From positions 1 through 22,535 of the forward strand of contig DAORDK010000052.1 in assembly GCA_035345935.1 (NCBI GenBank): a DNA stretch of 22,535 bases, given 5' to 3'. A program made the translations under genes and the position numbers. Of the stretch, positions 21,313-22,535 are shown one piece after another. This DNA comes from SSSZ01 sp035345935 (GTDB lineage Bacteria; Pseudomonadota; Gammaproteobacteria; Burkholderiales; Rhodocyclaceae). How positions within the stretch are numbered: position 1 is the first letter of the stretch; each line of letters begins with the position of its first letter. The notes under the pieces were generated by a model that was not told the DNA's origin, ran no database searches, and saw nothing but the letters and a program-made list of their open reading frames with translations.

Positions 21313-22535
21313 ATGAACAGCACCCTGTCGTCGAGTCGTCTGGTTCCGCTTGCCATCGCTTGGTCCGCGATGCTGGGCGCGACGCCCGCAGCCCTGTCCG
21401 CTTCCCTTGAAAGCTCGGTCGCTTCAGGTGATCTGGGGCTCTATTCCGCCGCCGATTTCCGTCTCGCCACCGGCCGCTGCACCGATTGCCCGGCCGAGAA
21501 GCAGGCCCTGTGGTATTTCGGAGACGATGTCGTCGCGGTTCCCAAAGGGGGAGCTGCGGGGTTTTCGCCTCGGCTGCGCGCTCAGGACGATGTACGGGAA
21601 TGGGTGGCGAAGCGGGTACCGCAAGCAGCCCTCGAACGTCCGACGCCGGTCTGGATTGGCTCGCCGGAGAAGGCTGCGGGTTGGCGCCTGGCAGAAGATG
21701 GGCGGACATGGCTCACGCACGATGGTTCGCAACGGCCCTTCGCGCTCGTCGCCAGGATCGAGGCTAACCGCTCGTGGTTCGACGAGAGCAGCCGCCGTTA
21801 TTTCGCCGGCCGTACCCTGGCGCTGCGAGGCCGTAGCGAGGGCGATCATTTTGTCGCCCGCACCCTGTGGCCGGAGGATTTCGCACTCAAATCCGGGGCT
21901 GCGCTACCTTTGGCTTCCAGTGAGACCTTGGCGAGCCTGGTGCGGGCCGACCAGGGCGGGGCGCAGCTACCGCTGGCGTCCCGGGTGCTGTGGCAGAAGA
22001 AGGGGGGCACGACGCTGAATCTGGCCGGAAAGCCGGTGCTGGCTTTCATGCTCAACGGCGCCCAGGGCGACGACGACGAAGCTCATGGCGGTCATTTCGC
22101 CATCGCCACCGGGCGCTTTGGCCCCCAGGGGGAGTGGGGCGACTGGCTGGTGAACAATTTCTACGGTCTCGATTCCTACAGCGAGAAGGGCATCATTGCA
22201 TCCATGCTGCCCATGGACGCCTACATGGGGGACCTGAACAGCGGCCAGTCCTGGTATCGGCCGTCCTACATGCTGGTGGCGGTGCTCAAGGACGAGCGGG
22301 CGCCGCGCCAGTATCAGGAGGCCATCGCCCGGGTCTTCAACCATTTCTACCGGCACGACTTCGCCTACCGCCATGCCACCGCCAACTGCGCCGGCATCAG
22401 TATCGAGACGCTGCGTACCCTGGGGTGGAATATCCCGAAGGAAGGGGCGACGAATCGACTGAAGGCGACTGTCGCGCTGCCTTACATGGCGATCAAGGAC
22501 CGGGACCTGGAAAGCGGCAAGAAAGCCTACGACTA
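21313..22535 (+). CDS. Secreted protein, partial, with DUF4105/Lnb-like permuted papain layout
   Basis: The gene starts at ATG 21313 after GGGAGA and stays open to the window edge, giving 407 residues with the C-terminus missing. A signal peptide is likely (about 1-30, with PLAIAWSAMLGATPAALSA). A CxxC (Cys56, Cys59) follows near the mature start. The C-terminal part shows GGHFAIATG with His261, VNNFYGLDSYSEKGI, YMGDLNSGQSWYRPSYML and ATANCAGIS with Asn358-Cys359. A histidine well before an Asn-Cys pair is the layout of permuted papain-like proteins such as DUF4105, which includes the N-terminal domain of the lipoprotein N-acyltransferase Lnb. The assignment comes from pattern memory and is tentative. 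It follows the amidohydrolase by 25 bases. Confidence 0.65.
   Translation, partial: MNSTLSSSRLVPLAIAWSAMLGATPAALSASLESSVASGDLGLYSAADFRLATGRCTDCPAEKQALWYFGDDVVAVPKGGAAGFSPRLRAQDDVREWVAKRVPQAALERPTPVWIGSPEKAAGWRLAEDGRTWLTHDGSQRPFALVARIEANRSWFDESSRRYFAGRTLALRGRSEGDHFVARTLWPEDFALKSGAALPLASSETLASLVRADQGGAQLPLASRVLWQKKGGTTLNLAGKPVLAFMLNGAQGDDDEAHGGHFAIATGRFGPQGEWGDWLVNNFYGLDSYSEKGIIASMLPMDAYMGDLNSGQSWYRPSYMLVAVLKDERAPRQYQEAIARVFNHFYRHDFAYRHATANCAGISIETLRTLGWNIPKEGATNRLKATVALPYMAIKDRDLESGKKAYD

Noticed and set aside
19863..21356. A minus-strand frame of about 500 codons opposite the amidohydrolase
   Set aside because: The plus strand codes for a recognisable metal-dependent hydrolase with intact motifs; the reverse frame shows none.
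1..22535. CRISPR arrays, insertion sequences, tRNA or rRNA genes
   Set aside because: No regularly spaced repeats, transposase-like protein, terminal inverted repeats or tRNA-like cloverleaf was found on reading both strands by eye.

Overview
The window is GC-rich, densely coded DNA from a bacterium, most likely a betaproteobacterium. The spc/alpha ribosomal gene order (rpmJ, rpsM, rpsK, rpsD, rpoA, rplQ) and the style of the accessory genes suggest Rhodocyclaceae or a close relative. That placement is an inference from recognised proteins, not from a phylogeny. No rRNA, tRNA, insertion sequence, prophage or CRISPR array is visible, and the longest stretch without a gene is about 200 bases.

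Layout: (1) 71-3154, the alpha ribosomal operon, closed by a strong and probably bidirectional hairpin terminator. (2) 3261-9379, minus strand: an Atm1-type ABC exporter, a CHASE-PAS-PAS membrane histidine kinase, and a response regulator whose output is a PP2C/RsbU-like phosphatase, all in one direction with short gaps. (3) 9469-12429, plus strand: a YciA-like acyl-CoA thioesterase, a FadL/OmpP1 outer-membrane lipid channel, a DUF2802-type membrane protein and a SPOR-domain protein. A small TPR protein converges on the last of these (12426-12761, minus). (4) 12800-16812, plus strand: a RidA deaminase, RecG, a periplasmic FKBP-type prolyl isomerase, a thioredoxin-like protein, and a small protein that joins an MMACHC/QueG-like core to a ferredoxin-like tail with eight cysteines. 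The last two genes overlap as GTGA. (5) 17016-22535, plus strand: an unrecognised 145-residue protein, a cysteine-free ArsR-type regulator, an AT-rich regulatory gap with an inverted repeat, the bifunctional lysophospholipid acyltransferase/acyl-ACP synthetase Aas, a Tat-exported amidohydrolase, and a partial secreted protein with a His...Asn-Cys layout like the permuted papain-like (DUF4105/Lnb) family.

The ribosomal operon, RecG, RidA, Atm1 and Aas are well-understood families. The parts most worth a second look are the compact MMACHC-like iron-sulfur protein coupled to a thioredoxin, and the ArsR-aas-amidohydrolase-Lnb-like block. The block reads as a possible envelope-lipid or lipoprotein remodelling locus. 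Lipid handling recurs in the window (thioesterase, FadL, Aas), but whether these genes are functionally linked is inference.
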